A stretch of 64,000 nt of DNA. It comes from Leishmania donovani. Taxonomy: Eukaryota; Euglenozoa; Kinetoplastea; Trypanosomatida; Trypanosomatidae. The position numbers were made by a program, and so were the translations under genes. This document shows, one piece after another, positions 53,277 to 63,800 of the stretch. Each line of letters opens with the position of its first letter. The first letter of the stretch is position 1. The notes beneath the pieces were generated by a model that was not told the DNA's origin, did not search any database, and was given only the letters and a program-made list of their open reading frames with translations. The stretch covers positions 129,816-193,815 of the forward strand of contig NC_018229.1 in the NCBI RefSeq assembly GCF_000227135.1, written 5' to 3'.

Positions 53277-54713
53277 TCAACGCAACTCGTGTCGCAACAG
53301 CCTCCGCTTGTCCGCGCGCTTCTCGCGTCGCCGGCGCCAGAGCTGATGCACGTACGCGAGAAGCGCACAGGCAAGGAGGACGATCATCACCGTGATGCAC
53401 ACAGCACCGGCGATGCAAGTAGTGTTCGTACACTCAGAGGAACGCGTGAAGTGGTAGGCGTTCTGTGCTGCTTCCACGAGTACGGTTGGATGCGGCGCCC
53501 TGCCATCGGTCGTCATGGGAGTGGATAGGTTCGGCCCTCCACGTGGCGGGATCCGCGAGGTTGCCGAAGCTACGAGGATGTCACAGGAGTTCGCATCGTC
53601 CGTCTCTGAGACTGCTAGCATCCCTGTCGTGCTGCGAGCGTGACGCTGTGAAGCTCCCGTGGCTGATGCGCCTTCCAAATCCAGAGCTACACCAGTGCTA
53701 GCGACTTCTCCCGATGCAGTGCGAGCCTGCGTCCTGGAAGACCTGGATGACGAAGACGGCAGCTTCGTGGACAGCATCCTTGATAGATCGCTCAGCGTCA
53801 GGTGGGCGAGCACATACACCTCGCGCCCGTACGCGCTCAGGTAGTCCTTGCGTGTTAGCGCCTTCAGCAGGTTCTGCCGTACGCTTGGAAAGGCGTCATC
53901 CCTCTGCAGACTCCACATAAAGGGTTTGGCGGGTTGCCGAGCGGTAAGGTCGGCAGCAACGGACGACGTATATGAGCTCAGTGTGGTGGCTACCGCAGTA
54001 AGTCCGCGTGCCCGGCGCCTGCCAGCGGCACTCGAGCTCATCGTATCGCGCGCTTCACGCGTTTCTGGGCCTTGTGTCGCTGTGTTGCCGTCAGTCTTCG
54101 ACAGCGCCAAGGTCGAGCCATGGTCGTAAGTCTCACGGGAAAGGTGGTTGGAAACACCGGGACAGGGGTCCGCAGCAGTTGCGACGGCAGCATCGCGTGC
54201 CACCACAGACACCTGCGCTGACTTGCCTGCTACCCGTATAGCGCCGGCCGGTGCTGCGAGCGCGGCCGTCAACGCCGACTCGCGGAAAAAAATGTATACT
54301 TGGAAGCTGACCCCCAGCAGCTCCGGGTTCGCGTAAAAGCTTTTCCAAGCACCTGTGATGGTTACGTTCTCCACGCGCACGCATAGCGGAAGACTGGAGG
54401 ACGCCGCTGTTGCGGCGCCCCCCCCCCGTCTCAAGGGACGGATACGCCGCAGCTCTCTAGTCGTTGCGGTGAACTGCGCCGGTACGGCCGGGAGCCGCTC
54501 CAGCATCGCAGCACGCACCCCCCCCGCCGCCGTTTTCGGCGATCATCCTTTCCACATCAGCGCGCAGTGCGGTGCTAAGCAGCATGTTGTATGGCTTCGT
54601 CGAAGCTACGGCGTAGTAGCGAGACGCCTTGCTGTCGAAGACGGTTGTGTGCGTGCATATAAAACACGAGTCACCTTCGCTGTGTGATCGCTGTCGGCCG
54701 CAGGCGCGGACAT
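53277..54713 (-). pseudogene. Single-pass membrane protein gene broken by at least one frameshift
   Basis: The 3' part (53277-54506 and slightly upstream) encodes about 410 residues. It has a conserved-looking N-terminal block (VRVENVTITGAWKSFYANPE, then LLGVSFQVYIFF), a middle containing VRQNLLKALTRKDYLSAYGR, and one C-terminal helix (CIAGAVCITVMIVLLACALL) followed by a basic tail. Upstream the coding pattern continues in another frame (FDSKASRYYAVASTKPYN to RADVERMIAENGGGG). The two join smoothly if the run of eight C at 54518-54525 has one base too many. A likely start (MSAPAADSDHTAKV) at 54713 is in the first frame again, so a second shift between about 54640 and 54690 is possible. Either this is a recent pseudogene or homopolymer sequencing error. 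I do not recognise the family; the NVTI block loosely recalls LEA2/TMEM106-type domains. Confidence 0.6.
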
Positions 54714-55454
54714 CGTGATCGTGATGAGGAAGAAAGGGAGAGAGAGAGGACAACGGCACAGACCTACCCAACGCAACCCGCTGTCGATCCACCGGGTGAA
54801 GCTCCACCGGCGAAGCTGCGCAGCGCTCGAGCACCGGCGTTCGCGGCTTCTGTTGGTCTGTGTGTTGTCAGCGAGTCGAGTTCGTCACGGCGAGCAGGCG
54901 GGGATCAGCGGCGGCACCCAAATCGATGCGTGTGTGCGTGTCGAGCGAAGCAGGAGAAAAGAAGGAGAAGGACAGAGAAGCGGTGGCACGACAGTGACGA
55001 AGTTGCGCAGAGTAGATATGCTGCATAGAAAAGGCGGAGAGGAGAGGAGAGGTGAGAGGGGAGGGAGGGGGGGAGGCCGGCAACTGTGAGCGCGTGCGGA
55101 CGACGTCAGCACACGTAATCGCATGCCGGCAGCGTCTACTACTACACACAAAGGAGTGTTTTGGGGAAGAGAGGGGTGTGGGGTGCCGACTTATTCGTGA
55201 GGGGTGTCCCGTGTCGTGGTGGTTCTCTGTTCCCTCGACGTCTCCGCATGACGCGTCGCCGCCCTCCGCCGTAGAGACACAAGTCGGCAGGAACGGAGAA
55301 CCGACCATCGTCTCCGGAGGGCGAGGAAGGGTGGGGAAGCACGGAGAAACGATTGAAGTGTGTACGCCCACGGTGCGCTGCGCACCCGTCCGGACGACGG
55401 CGACGAAGAGGAAGCTGGTGGTGGGGAGGGCGGAGAGCCTCAGCACCCGCCGAC
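54714..55454. other. Intergenic between the rhomboid gene and the frameshifted gene
   Basis: No supported gene. The minus-strand pyrimidine tract opposite the GA-rich stretch at about 54722-54750 could serve the acceptor of the downstream gene. Long open frames here translate Arg/Ser-rich noise. Confidence 0.55.
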
Positions 55455-56567
55455 CTAGAAACGCGAGCGTGCATGCACATATGTTTGCATGCCCGGCCTC
55501 GGCAGCCACTGAGCAGCACGGCGACGGCTTTGTGCGAGGCGCAGGCGCCGGCACTTCCGCACCCACAGCCAGCAGTAGCCCATGCCCAAACCCACCATGA
55601 AGCCGCCCACGTGTGCGGCGTGGCCGACGCTCTGGACAGGCACCAGGATGCGCCACGTCGACCGCAGCGCACGCCGCTCTGCCTCTGCCGCGTAGTCCGT
55701 GGCGCCGAGGCTCGGCGCCAGCAGTGCGATGTAGCGGTTGATGAGGTCCTTGGTCAGCAGGAGAGCCTCCGGCACCACAAGACAGAACGCGGTGATGAAC
55801 CTGCCGTAATAGGCGGCGCTGAACCCGGAGAGGGCGCAGATGCCCGCACTCGCCCCGCACATGAGCATCGCATCGTTCACTGCCTCCTGAGCCGACACGG
55901 CCAACATGCTGTTGCACGCCTCCGCGCGCTGCCGGAGCGCTTCGGCGACTCGGCTAAGCGATGCCAGTATGCGTCCGTCAGAAGCACCCCATGTGGCTTT
56001 TCGCTTCGCATCTGCAACAGCGGCAGCAGCCCGCGCAGCGCACTGGCGACGCAGCGCCAGCGTAAAGTTGTTGTAGAGCATCTGGCAGCACAGTCCACCG
56101 GCGGCACCGCCGACGGCCCACACGAAGAGTGCGCCGGCCGAGCGGACGCAGGCCTGCACGCGGCTACGCTGCCCCAAAATGGCGCGCATCTCCGACGCCA
56201 TTCTATGTGCGGCAGAGCTCCCCGCAGCACCGCCGGACGCACTCGGCTCCTCGTCATCCCGTGAAGTGACCCGCCGGCGAGTCACCGCACCCTCCGCGGC
56301 GGAGCCCGCCACGTCGCCGAACTCAGCAAGAGTCGCGGCGAAGGAGAAGACGTTACTGAGAAGGTGCTTCGACGAGATGTGCACGAACAGGTGCGTGAGC
56401 ACGCTAGCAGGTCGCTCAGCACAGAGGGCGACGCTGAAGCCGTAGCGCATCACGCGCTCGGCGCAGTCTGCATCCGTTGGCCAGCGCCCGCTAGAGCAGT
56501 GGACGGTGAGGAGCACGAGGATCGGGGCGAAGTGTATGGCCGTGCATATTGGATCGGCACGCACCAT
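55455..56567 (-). CDS. Rhomboid-family intramembrane serine protease
   Basis: A 370-residue polytopic protease that would cut substrates within membranes. From ATG 56567 the first helix is at about residues 9-24. The rhomboid block HLFVHISSKHLLSN (59-72) gives the oxyanion His and Asn. The active-site GASAG (238-242) supplies Ser240, and GHAAHVGG (315-322) supplies the catalytic His319, so the Ser-His dyad is complete. A hydrophilic region (about 86-140) and an Ala/Arg-rich helix (175-225) are inserted between helices, making the protein larger than bacterial rhomboids. The C-terminus ends in a basic Arg/Gln-rich tail. Leishmania is known to have few rhomboids, one of them on chromosome 2 as I recall. 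The frame beyond 56567 has no other ATG except near 57044 and crosses repeat sequence. Localisation is not clear from sequence. Confidence 0.9.
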   Translation of the reverse strand: MVRADPICTAIHFAPILVLLTVHCSSGRWPTDADCAERVMRYGFSVALCAERPASVLTHLFVHISSKHLLSNVFSFAATLAEFGDVAGSAAEGAVTRRRVTSRDDEEPSASGGAAGSSAAHRMASEMRAILGQRSRVQACVRSAGALFVWAVGGAAGGLCCQMLYNNFTLALRRQCAARAAAAVADAKRKATWGASDGRILASLSRVAEALRQRAEACNSMLAVSAQEAVNDAMLMCGASAGICALSGFSAAYYGRFITAFCLVVPEALLLTKDLINRYIALLAPSLGATDYAAEAERRALRSTWRILVPVQSVGHAAHVGGFMVGLGMGYCWLWVRKCRRLRLAQSRRRAAQWLPRPGMQTYVHARSRF

Positions 56568-57949
56568 GAGGAACACAGCAATGGAGAGTGTGCAGCTGCG
56601 CGTGGCGGGGCGTATTGGGTGTGTGGCTCCGAGATGCGCGGAAGGGGCCACCGGAAGGCGGAGAGAGACAGGCAGACAGACAGAGAAGTGTGCCTCACCA
56701 AAGAAGAGGTTCGTGAGGGAGCCGCATGCGTCCAGCCCCTGCAGGCACACACACACACTGACACGCACACACACATAAAGGGCACATGCACGCGCATACG
56801 TGAACGCGGACGTCTCTTCCGCGAATGCCGCGGTGGCGGTGGCGTGGGGGGAGGGAAGGCGAGAAGGGCAAGTTCGACAGCGGTGAGGCACGCTTCTCAG
56901 CCGTTGGTCCTCGCTGGAGCGTAACTGCTCGAGAGGGCAAGAGAAACAATGTACACATGCGAAGAGTGTGTGCGCGTGTGTGCGTGCACAGCAGCCCCAC
57001 CACCCTTTCAAGCACGATGCACGCGCGCCCCCTCCCTCCCCCACCTCCCCTCAAACGTACTCCTCCACGAAATTTTCGCCAGCAGGCCCATCCATCCTCA
57101 CTCAACGTCCCTTAGCTCACAGCAGCCGCTGCCACGGTGCCGCGCGTGCGTTAACGCACTTCAAGAACAGCACATCAGCTTCAGCAGCCCGCGAGAGAAG
57201 CGAGAAGCGCCGACGACGGAGCGCAACGCTCGATGAGGGCGTCACGAGTGGCTCGGCCAGACGACGCACCAAGCCAGGGGAGAGGGGAGGGGGCTGTGGA
57301 CGGCAGAAAGCACAAAGAAGGGTAGAGAGAGCTGTAAGTGATGTAGCGCAACGCACGATCGCAGACGCACACACACACGCACATGCGGCAGACGTGCACT
57401 GACGCCTGCACTGCGGTGTGCACATGTGCATCTCTTCTTCCGAGGGGAGGGGGCGTGAGAGACACGCCTGGCACGCTACTGTGCAGAGGGCGGAGGAGAA
57501 GAGAAACGAAACAAGCAGAGAGTGCGCCTCAACCGTAAAGAATGCAACGTCTTTGCGCGCTCAAGGCCACGTGCACACACTTGCCATCGTACGCACCAGA
57601 ACCGCGCGCCACGACAAACAACGGAGATGAAAGGCTGACAACCACATACAAGCTGGACCAGAGCCGAGCACGCACGTGATCAGCGCCTCTCCCTCACCGC
57701 ATCCCCTCAGACGGGCGCACTCCTTGCCAGAGAAGACGCATCCTCGTACAAGGAGAAGAAACCTCAACGGAAACACTTTCAGGAGCTCCGAAAAATACGC
57801 TAAAAGAGGAGAGGGCGGAGCAGCACCTCCAACTGCCAGGGAGACGGGGGGGTTGTACGCAAGCCCCCATGTATCCTCCATGCGTCCGACATGTCCGCAG
57901 TTCACCACACAGGGAATAAGCTAGAAAAGTATACACGCATGCGCGCACA
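56568..57949. other. Intergenic, 5' flank of the rhomboid gene
   Basis: No supported gene. It includes CA-rich sequence (about 56742-56776) and C-rich stretches near 57025-57055 (G-rich on the transcribed strand). No RNA gene seen. Confidence 0.6.
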
Positions 57950-58790
57950 CCACCATCACCTCAGCCCGTACGCCTCTCACCGGGGCGGGTGTGCCCAGCA
58001 GAGGGGGCCCGTGCATCGGCAGGTGCCAGCGCACAAAGAGCCCACAGCCTGCCGTACCGACGGGGGCACAGAGGGTGTGGGGGTGCGGCCACAGACACCC
58101 CATCAAGGGGGGGGGGCGCCCGTGCAGCGCGAGTGAGATGCGCGCAGTCAGATCATTGCCCCAGTCGAGGCGCGCTGTCAGCTTCAAGCGATCCGCGAAT
58201 CCCGCGTAGCATACCGGGCACAGCGCCGGGCCGGCCGCCCTCATGGCACAAGCAGCAGGCGGGGGTGGGTGGGTGCCACAATGCCGGCGGTGTAATAGGC
58301 AGCACACCATCTGCGCCCCATGTTGTCACCGCCAGCCACCCGCCNNNNNNNNNNNNNNNNNNNNNNNNNNNNNNNNNNNNNNNNNNNNNNNNNNNNNNNN
58401 NNNNNNNNNNNNNNNNNNNNNNNNNNNNNNNNNNNNNNNNNNNGGTCTCCTGCGGCCTCGCGAGCTCAGCATCCGTGTTCCTCGGGTGTGGGACGACTGT
58501 CGCCAAGCACCTCTTGCTGTGGCGTGTCGCATCGTGCACCGCGGTTTTTTTTTAGGGGGAGCGGATATGCGGCTATCGACCTCGCGTCTAAGGACAGTAC
58601 CCAAGTCCGCGATCCGTGCAGTTGGCGCCGGCCCCTCCTTCACTGCCGATGTCGCGAGCTTGTCAGCTTCGCCCTGCTGCACCAGCTCGCAATAGCCAAC
58701 GACAAGCCGAGGTGAGAGACGCGCGACGACGACGACGACGACGACGGCGGCGGGCTCGTGGCGCCAGGACGACATGCACCGGACGCACCA
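57950..58790. mobile_element. Possible SIDER/retroposon-like block containing an assembly gap
   Basis: The sequence changes here from simple-repeat intergenic DNA to a mixed, GC-rich block without coding signal. It includes an assembly gap, a run of nine T at 58544-58552 (poly-A on the minus strand) and a GAC repeat near 58728-58748. The composition resembles the block at 10265-12320. A gap inside repetitive DNA and the A run fit a retroposon remnant, but no diagnostic motif was recognised. Confidence 0.28.
58345..58443. other. Assembly gap (99 N)
   Basis: Run of N in intergenic DNA between the transporter and the rhomboid genes. Real length unknown. Confidence 0.98.
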
Positions 58791-59053
58791 CTAGCAAGGC
58801 GTTATCCGTTACCAAAGTGTTGGTGGCTGCAAGAGTTGGGATGGCGAGGGACAGGGAGAGGGCAAGAGCACGCCACGGCTGCCGCTGTCGCTCTCGTTGC
58901 GCCAGGATCAGCACATCCGTGGCGCAGCAGCACAGACGCATCCATGAAACTGAGAGCAGCAGCCCTCTCTCCTCTACGCCAGGCTCCCTGACCGCGCCTC
59001 CCCGCCCCCCCCCCTGCCTGCCGCTCACTCACCAATTCCGCAGTGCGTTCCAT

Positions 59054-60922
59054 TTATCTGCCGGTGTGGGTCGCATGCCACCAAGCGCCCAGGAGGGCTA
59101 CCTCGTGAGCCGCTACTCGCACAACGCCTCGTTCGTACGTTCCTGCCGCAGCCCAGCCGTACCTCTTCACCATGTCGCCGATCGTCACCGCTGTGCCAAA
59201 GACAATGGCGAGAACGCCGGCAATCATGTTCACGTACGTCAGCCCCATCCGGACCCACCCCACGCGGTGCAGCGTCCAGCCGCCGAGGTACACAAGAAAC
59301 GACGGCAGCAGGAAGGCAAGAACGCCGCCGCACATGCTGCCAAGCAGGTTGAACCCAATGTTGATGTCCGGCATGAGCAGGCCCAAAATCAAGGAGCACA
59401 CGCACAGCGGAGCCGTGATGCCCAGGTGCAGTTGATAGGGGCAGGAGTCGATATCGTTTTTCAAGATGTAGAAGATCGGCAGGCGGCACGCCTGTCCACT
59501 CAGCGCGTACGCGACGCAGATCTTCAGCAGGATGCCCATGTACGCAGCCAGCATCATGGGGTCGCTGCGCACGTGGTAGTACTTCAAGATCGACCCACTG
59601 ATGTCTAGCCCAAACTCCGCGTAGCCAAAGAAGCCCACCACGAAGCACAGCATGCCGATCAGAGAGACGCTGCCACAGGCGTCGAGGAGCAGGTCTCTCG
59701 CGCTCGGGTGGCGCATCTCATCGAACAGGCGGAAGCACAGGCCATGCCCAAGGAACGCGAAGATGAACAGCGTCAGACCGTTAACAGCGTCGATGCCGGT
59801 GGCGAAGTACTTGAGCTCGTGCAGGTGCGGCAGCCCAGCCGTCGACGAGTGCGCAACGACGGCGAGCACAAAGCAGATCACGAGTGTCACACCGATAATT
59901 GAGAAGTAGCGCAGCGACGCTACGCGACGCGGCAGGCACAGCGGCAGCATGCCGACCAGCCACACGAGCACCGCGAAGCCGCAGTGCAGCGGCACCGAGA
60001 CAGTATTCGGTCCAGAGGCACCGGCTGGCGCGCTGGACTACACAAAAGGCACGAGAAGATCAGACACCGCTGTCACGAAGCCGACCATGGTGCCAAATTG
60101 AAAGAATAGCATCACGCCAGCAACGATGTAGTCGGCTCTCGGGAACAGGATGCCAAGGCACGCGGACTCCCACGAGCGATACGGGCTGCGCTCGCACGTC
60201 ACGCCGATCAGGTAGAAGGAGAAGACAACCAGCACCGCGCACACGACCATGAGAATGGCAGAGAGGCAGATGCCCGTTGTGTTGAAGCCGGACGCCATCG
60301 ACACGATGCCGATGCCGAGGGTGTTGCTTGCCATGTTGAAGATGTTCGATACATGGCCACCAGGTGGCACAAGACGCTCTGCTATCTCCATCCACGCCGA
60401 AAGCGTGCTGTCGCTCAGCCAAGGCAGTCGCGAGCGTACCCATGGTCAGAGCCATCCCTCGTCGTTCGGCGGGTCTCCACCCTCGCTACGTCTCATCTCT
60501 TCTGCCATTGCAGCAACATCGTCGTCACTGCCACCATCGCGACGACTGCCCCAGCCGTGATGAAGCGGTGCAGCGCGTGCTTCAGCCTTCGATTTACGAT
60601 GAGCTACAGCGCTCGGTGACTCTGTATGGTGGATGATGGCGGTCAGACAGTCGCCCCTCGCTGCGGTCAGCGAGCCAACGCCAACGACAGGTACGTCTGG
60701 GCTGAGGTGCTCATTGCTGTGCTCCACCGCAGTCGACGGCAGTGATGGCGGCACCCCGCGGAGGAACGCAGCGTCGAGGACTTCACGTGCAGCATCTTCA
60801 CGAATTCCGCTTCGAATAAGGAAATGCTGCTGCTGCTGCGATGGCGGCGGCGGCACCGTACAGCGCTGTGGCTGGTCACGTTGTGGTAACGCGGTAGCGT
60901 CGCGCTGCGTCTTGAGTGTCAT
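59054..60922 (-). pseudogene. AAAP-family amino-acid transporter with two in-frame stop codons
   Basis: One reading frame of 623 codons encodes an amino-acid/auxin permease-type transporter. It has a hydrophilic N-terminal tail of about 160 residues (start MTLKTQRDATALPQRD), then about eleven hydrophobic helices. These include FNMASNTLGIGIVSMASGFN, where the unwound first helix (SNTLGIGIVSM) is the family hallmark, and a late helix MGLTYVNMIAGVLAIVFGT. The frame is never shifted but is broken twice: TGA at 60448-60446, after GWL and before the first helix, and TAG at 60040-60038, after helix 3 (DLLVPFV). The sequence on both sides reads as normal transporter, so each stop looks like a single-base change (for example TGG to TGA, CAG to TAG). 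The likeliest reading is a young pseudogene; sequencing error or readthrough are alternatives. Trypanosomatids have many AAAP paralogues, so loss is tolerable. The substrate is unknown. Confidence 0.88.
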
Positions 60923-62966
60923 AATCACTATATCTCTGTCTGTCTGTCTGTGACTGCCTCCTGCAGGGAGGAATGGTTGGACAGCGAATGTGTGGTGCCC
61001 GACGAAGCGAGGGGGTGGGGAGTGCGGTGGCGTAGAACGGCTCTATGCGCGGCCGCAGTCGCCCCCTGGTGCCATGTCTGATGTGCGCCACTGGCAGGAA
61101 AGGCACGCACGCCAAAATGGTGACATTGAAGTCGGGCGGTGGAGGCGTAGGGAAGGAGTGAGCAACGTCGACGATGCACCGGCAGGGCCGGTGCGGAGTT
61201 CGAGAGACAGTGAAAGCATACGAGGAGAGGCGCGGAAGCGGAGCGGCACTCTTCGCCGTCAATCCTTTTCGTGGGAGATGCTGTGCCCTCCACCCCCCTC
61301 CCCACGCGCGTCCTCCGCGCAGAGGCAGCTGCGGCGGATGATTCGCAGAGTGCAGGGCAGAGAGCTGAAGGATCAGCGCGGAGACAAACGACATTCACGG
61401 CATCCTTGAATGAGCTCGGAGAAGCACACACACACAAAGACAGACAGACAGACCTGGACGCAGGTGCATGCCCGCATACGCATGCGAGCACGAGAGTAAG
61501 AAACCCTTGTCAGTGTGTGTTGAGGGAGCGGGCGCGTGTCGCTCAGTGCACGCATGCCTGTGCGCTTGGCGCGCTTGCCTGGCGTATGGTTTAGAGCGCT
61601 GGTAGGCTGAAGAACGGGTCGCAGCAAATGCGAAGAAGAAGAGATGTGCAGCGAGTCCACACGCGCGCGCCGTGCGAGGCGGATGGGCGAGCGGCGCATG
61701 GCGACTATCTCCCTCCCTTTTGTTTAAGTGAATGCGGTTGCATCGACGGGTTTGCCTTCCCTTCCTGCCGCCGCGCCGCTTCCGTCTGCTCGCTCCACCG
61801 CGAATAAGTTGAAGACCGCAGCGCAGGAACTTAACCGGAAGCACAAGAGGGAGGAAGGGGACCTGCTGAGGCACGCCTGTACGCGTGCGTTTGTACAAGA
61901 GCGAAGGAAGCAGCACACGCACATCCGGCGCGCGCGCAGGTGAACGGACGACGCGACACGACGACTCGAACACGCGATCCCTCACGCCCGTCCTTCCCTC
62001 ACGCCAACGCCGATAATACGCGCACATGTGTGTGCCGTGGGCAGGGGTGCGAGAGCATCAGAGACGGATGGAGCGCGTCTTCGAAACGGCATCGTGGGCG
62101 AGTCGAGCTATGACATCAAGCACACGCGCACACACACACAGACACGCCTTCCGCTCGTTACTCGCCCTCCCCCGCTCTCCTCCACTCCCCCCCCACTTCC
62201 TTTTCTTTTTGCGTGTGGGCAGCGGAAAAGGAAAAGGTACGACTGCGCTCTTCCCAGACGCAGACGCGGCACACATGCATGGCCATCATCAACGCCGCCC
62301 CTATCCAACTCACTCCCTATATATGCACACACACACACACGCACACACGCATCTATAGAGAGCGAGCGAGTGAGAGTGATGCACAGATAGATAGATGTTC
62401 CTATGCGCTTAAGAAGACGCAGTGCGCACGTGCAGCCGTCCATCGCGCGCGCAGAGGTTGACTGTACCACCCTCTTCGGGCCCGATGGGCAGATGACGTG
62501 AAAGCATATACAGATAGATGTATGTATCAACGCAGGACGACAGAGGTAAGCATCCACACGCACACACACACGCACACACACACACACGCACACGCACCTC
62601 CAGAGACGCGCAATACCGAAGATGCGGTGAGGCTGCGCCACACCGCATGCGCACAATCGGAGGAGAGCACGCGTCGGCAAGAGCAAGACGCCAGCAAGCG
62701 AGGCAGATCCACACAAAAACGCGCACACATCAGCGGTATCAGGGAAAAGGGAAAAGGCAATAAAACGAAGACGCCTTCCGAAGAAGGTCGAGTGGGCGGA
62801 AAGACGTGTGACGAGTAATCGATGTGGCGGGGCTAGAGCCGCAATAAAACCGTGAGCACCCTCGAGGCCGATGCGCACGACGGCGCAAGACGGGCACAGA
62901 CACATCTGCGTGCGCCGCAACCCTTGATGCCGCGTGCGTAGTAGACTCCACACGCTCACGCGCTGA
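60923..62966. other. Intergenic between VDAC and the transporter pseudogene
   Basis: A 2.0 kb stretch without a supported gene. It has CA-rich tracts (about 62325-62345 and 62553-62595) and pyrimidine-rich minus-strand stretches. Open frames of up to 280 codons here translate Val/Cys repeats and are artefacts of the simple sequence. Confidence 0.6.
62553..62595. repeat. Imperfect (CA)n microsatellite
   Basis: CA tract with a few CG interruptions in the 3' flank of the VDAC gene. Confidence 0.85.
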
Positions 62967-63800
62967 TCAGTTGCGAGTGAGCGTCAGACCCGCCTTCATG
63001 GTCTTGTCTATTGACAGTACCAACGTCCAGCCGCCACGCAGGTTGGCGATGTACGAGGCGATCCAGTCGAGGTTCTTGTTGACGCGGACCTTGGCCGTGT
63101 TGCCGAGAATCACCTGGCAACCCCACTCCACTGCCATGGAGCCGTCCCATGTCATCGATTGCGGGTTCATTGTCATGGTGGCTGCCACGCACGGCTGGAA
63201 CTTGGGGTGCAGCGGGGCCTTGGAAACCATGCTCGCCGTGAGGTCGAGCAACCGGTTCGTCTGCGCCGTCAGCACAAGACCGTTCTTGGCCTCCAGGCGG
63301 CACGCCGCCGTCCAGTCGATTGTCTGCGACTTGAGGTCATACTTGGTGCCGCAGCCGACCTGAACACCGTCAACGGTGGCCATGCTGAGCGCCAACTCCA
63401 CGGCCTTCTGCGTGAACTTGTCGTTGATGCTCAGGCGGCCACCCGCTATCGGCCTCATCGTCTGGTGGTTGACTTCCACCGATATATCGCACAGAGCCGG
63501 GCCCTTGTGGCCAATGATGGCCTCCACGCGGTGGTTATCGAAGTCCTCGGCGCGGACGGTGACCTTGACGTCGGTGAGGTCCCTCGACGCGAAGGTGAGC
63601 TTGCCATAATAGGCGCCGCTGTCCGTCAACCCCTCAATATCCACGTTCACGCTGCCGTGGGTGTTGGAGGTGGTCGTGAGGGCGTACGCACCTCTGGGGG
63701 CCTTGCCCTTGCTCTCGACCTTCCACTCGCCGCAGCTGGAAAAGTTCTTCGTCAGCAGGTCGGTGGTGCCCTTGTTGTAATCCTTGAAGAGGGTTGTCAT
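62967..63800 (-). CDS. VDAC: Mitochondrial outer-membrane porin (VDAC)
   Basis: A 277-residue beta-barrel protein, the usual length for VDAC, which lets metabolites such as ATP and ADP cross the mitochondrial outer membrane. It begins MTTLFKDYNKGTTDLLTKNF, matching the N-terminal helix of eukaryotic porins (short motif, then a D-L-L-x-K-x-F pattern). The remainder alternates polar and hydrophobic residues as expected for about 19 strands, for example GAYALTTTSNTHGSVNVDIE. The C-terminal strand pair (GGWTLVLSIDKTMKAGLTLT) fits the barrel closure and sorting signal. The open frame extends seven codons upstream without an ATG, so 63800 is the start. A pyrimidine-rich stretch and an AG near 63852 could be the splice acceptor. 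Kinetoplastids usually have more than one VDAC-like gene, and a second copy could lie just outside the window. Confidence 0.9.
   Translation of the reverse strand: MTTLFKDYNKGTTDLLTKNFSSCGEWKVESKGKAPRGAYALTTTSNTHGSVNVDIEGLTDSGAYYGKLTFASRDLTDVKVTVRAEDFDNHRVEAIIGHKGPALCDISVEVNHQTMRPIAGGRLSINDKFTQKAVELALSMATVDGVQVGCGTKYDLKSQTIDWTAACRLEAKNGLVLTAQTNRLLDLTASMVSKAPLHPKFQPCVAATMTMNPQSMTWDGSMAVEWGCQVILGNTAKVRVNKNLDWIASYIANLRGGWTLVLSIDKTMKAGLTLTRN

Noticed and set aside
54868..55917. Minus-strand open frame of 349 codons overlapping the rhomboid gene
   Set aside because: Out of frame with the rhomboid motifs; translation is Arg/Gly/Ser noise plus repeat-derived residues.
59054..60922. Genome-wide stop-codon reassignment as explanation of the two internal stops
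   Set aside because: All other genes in the window have uninterrupted frames and end at ordinary stops, so local nonsense mutation, error or readthrough is more likely.
61395..62959. Long minus-strand open frames (210 and 283 codons) between VDAC and the transporter
   Set aside because: They translate CA/GT and GA/CT repeats into Val/Cys/Arg runs and have no domain; consistent with intercistronic DNA.
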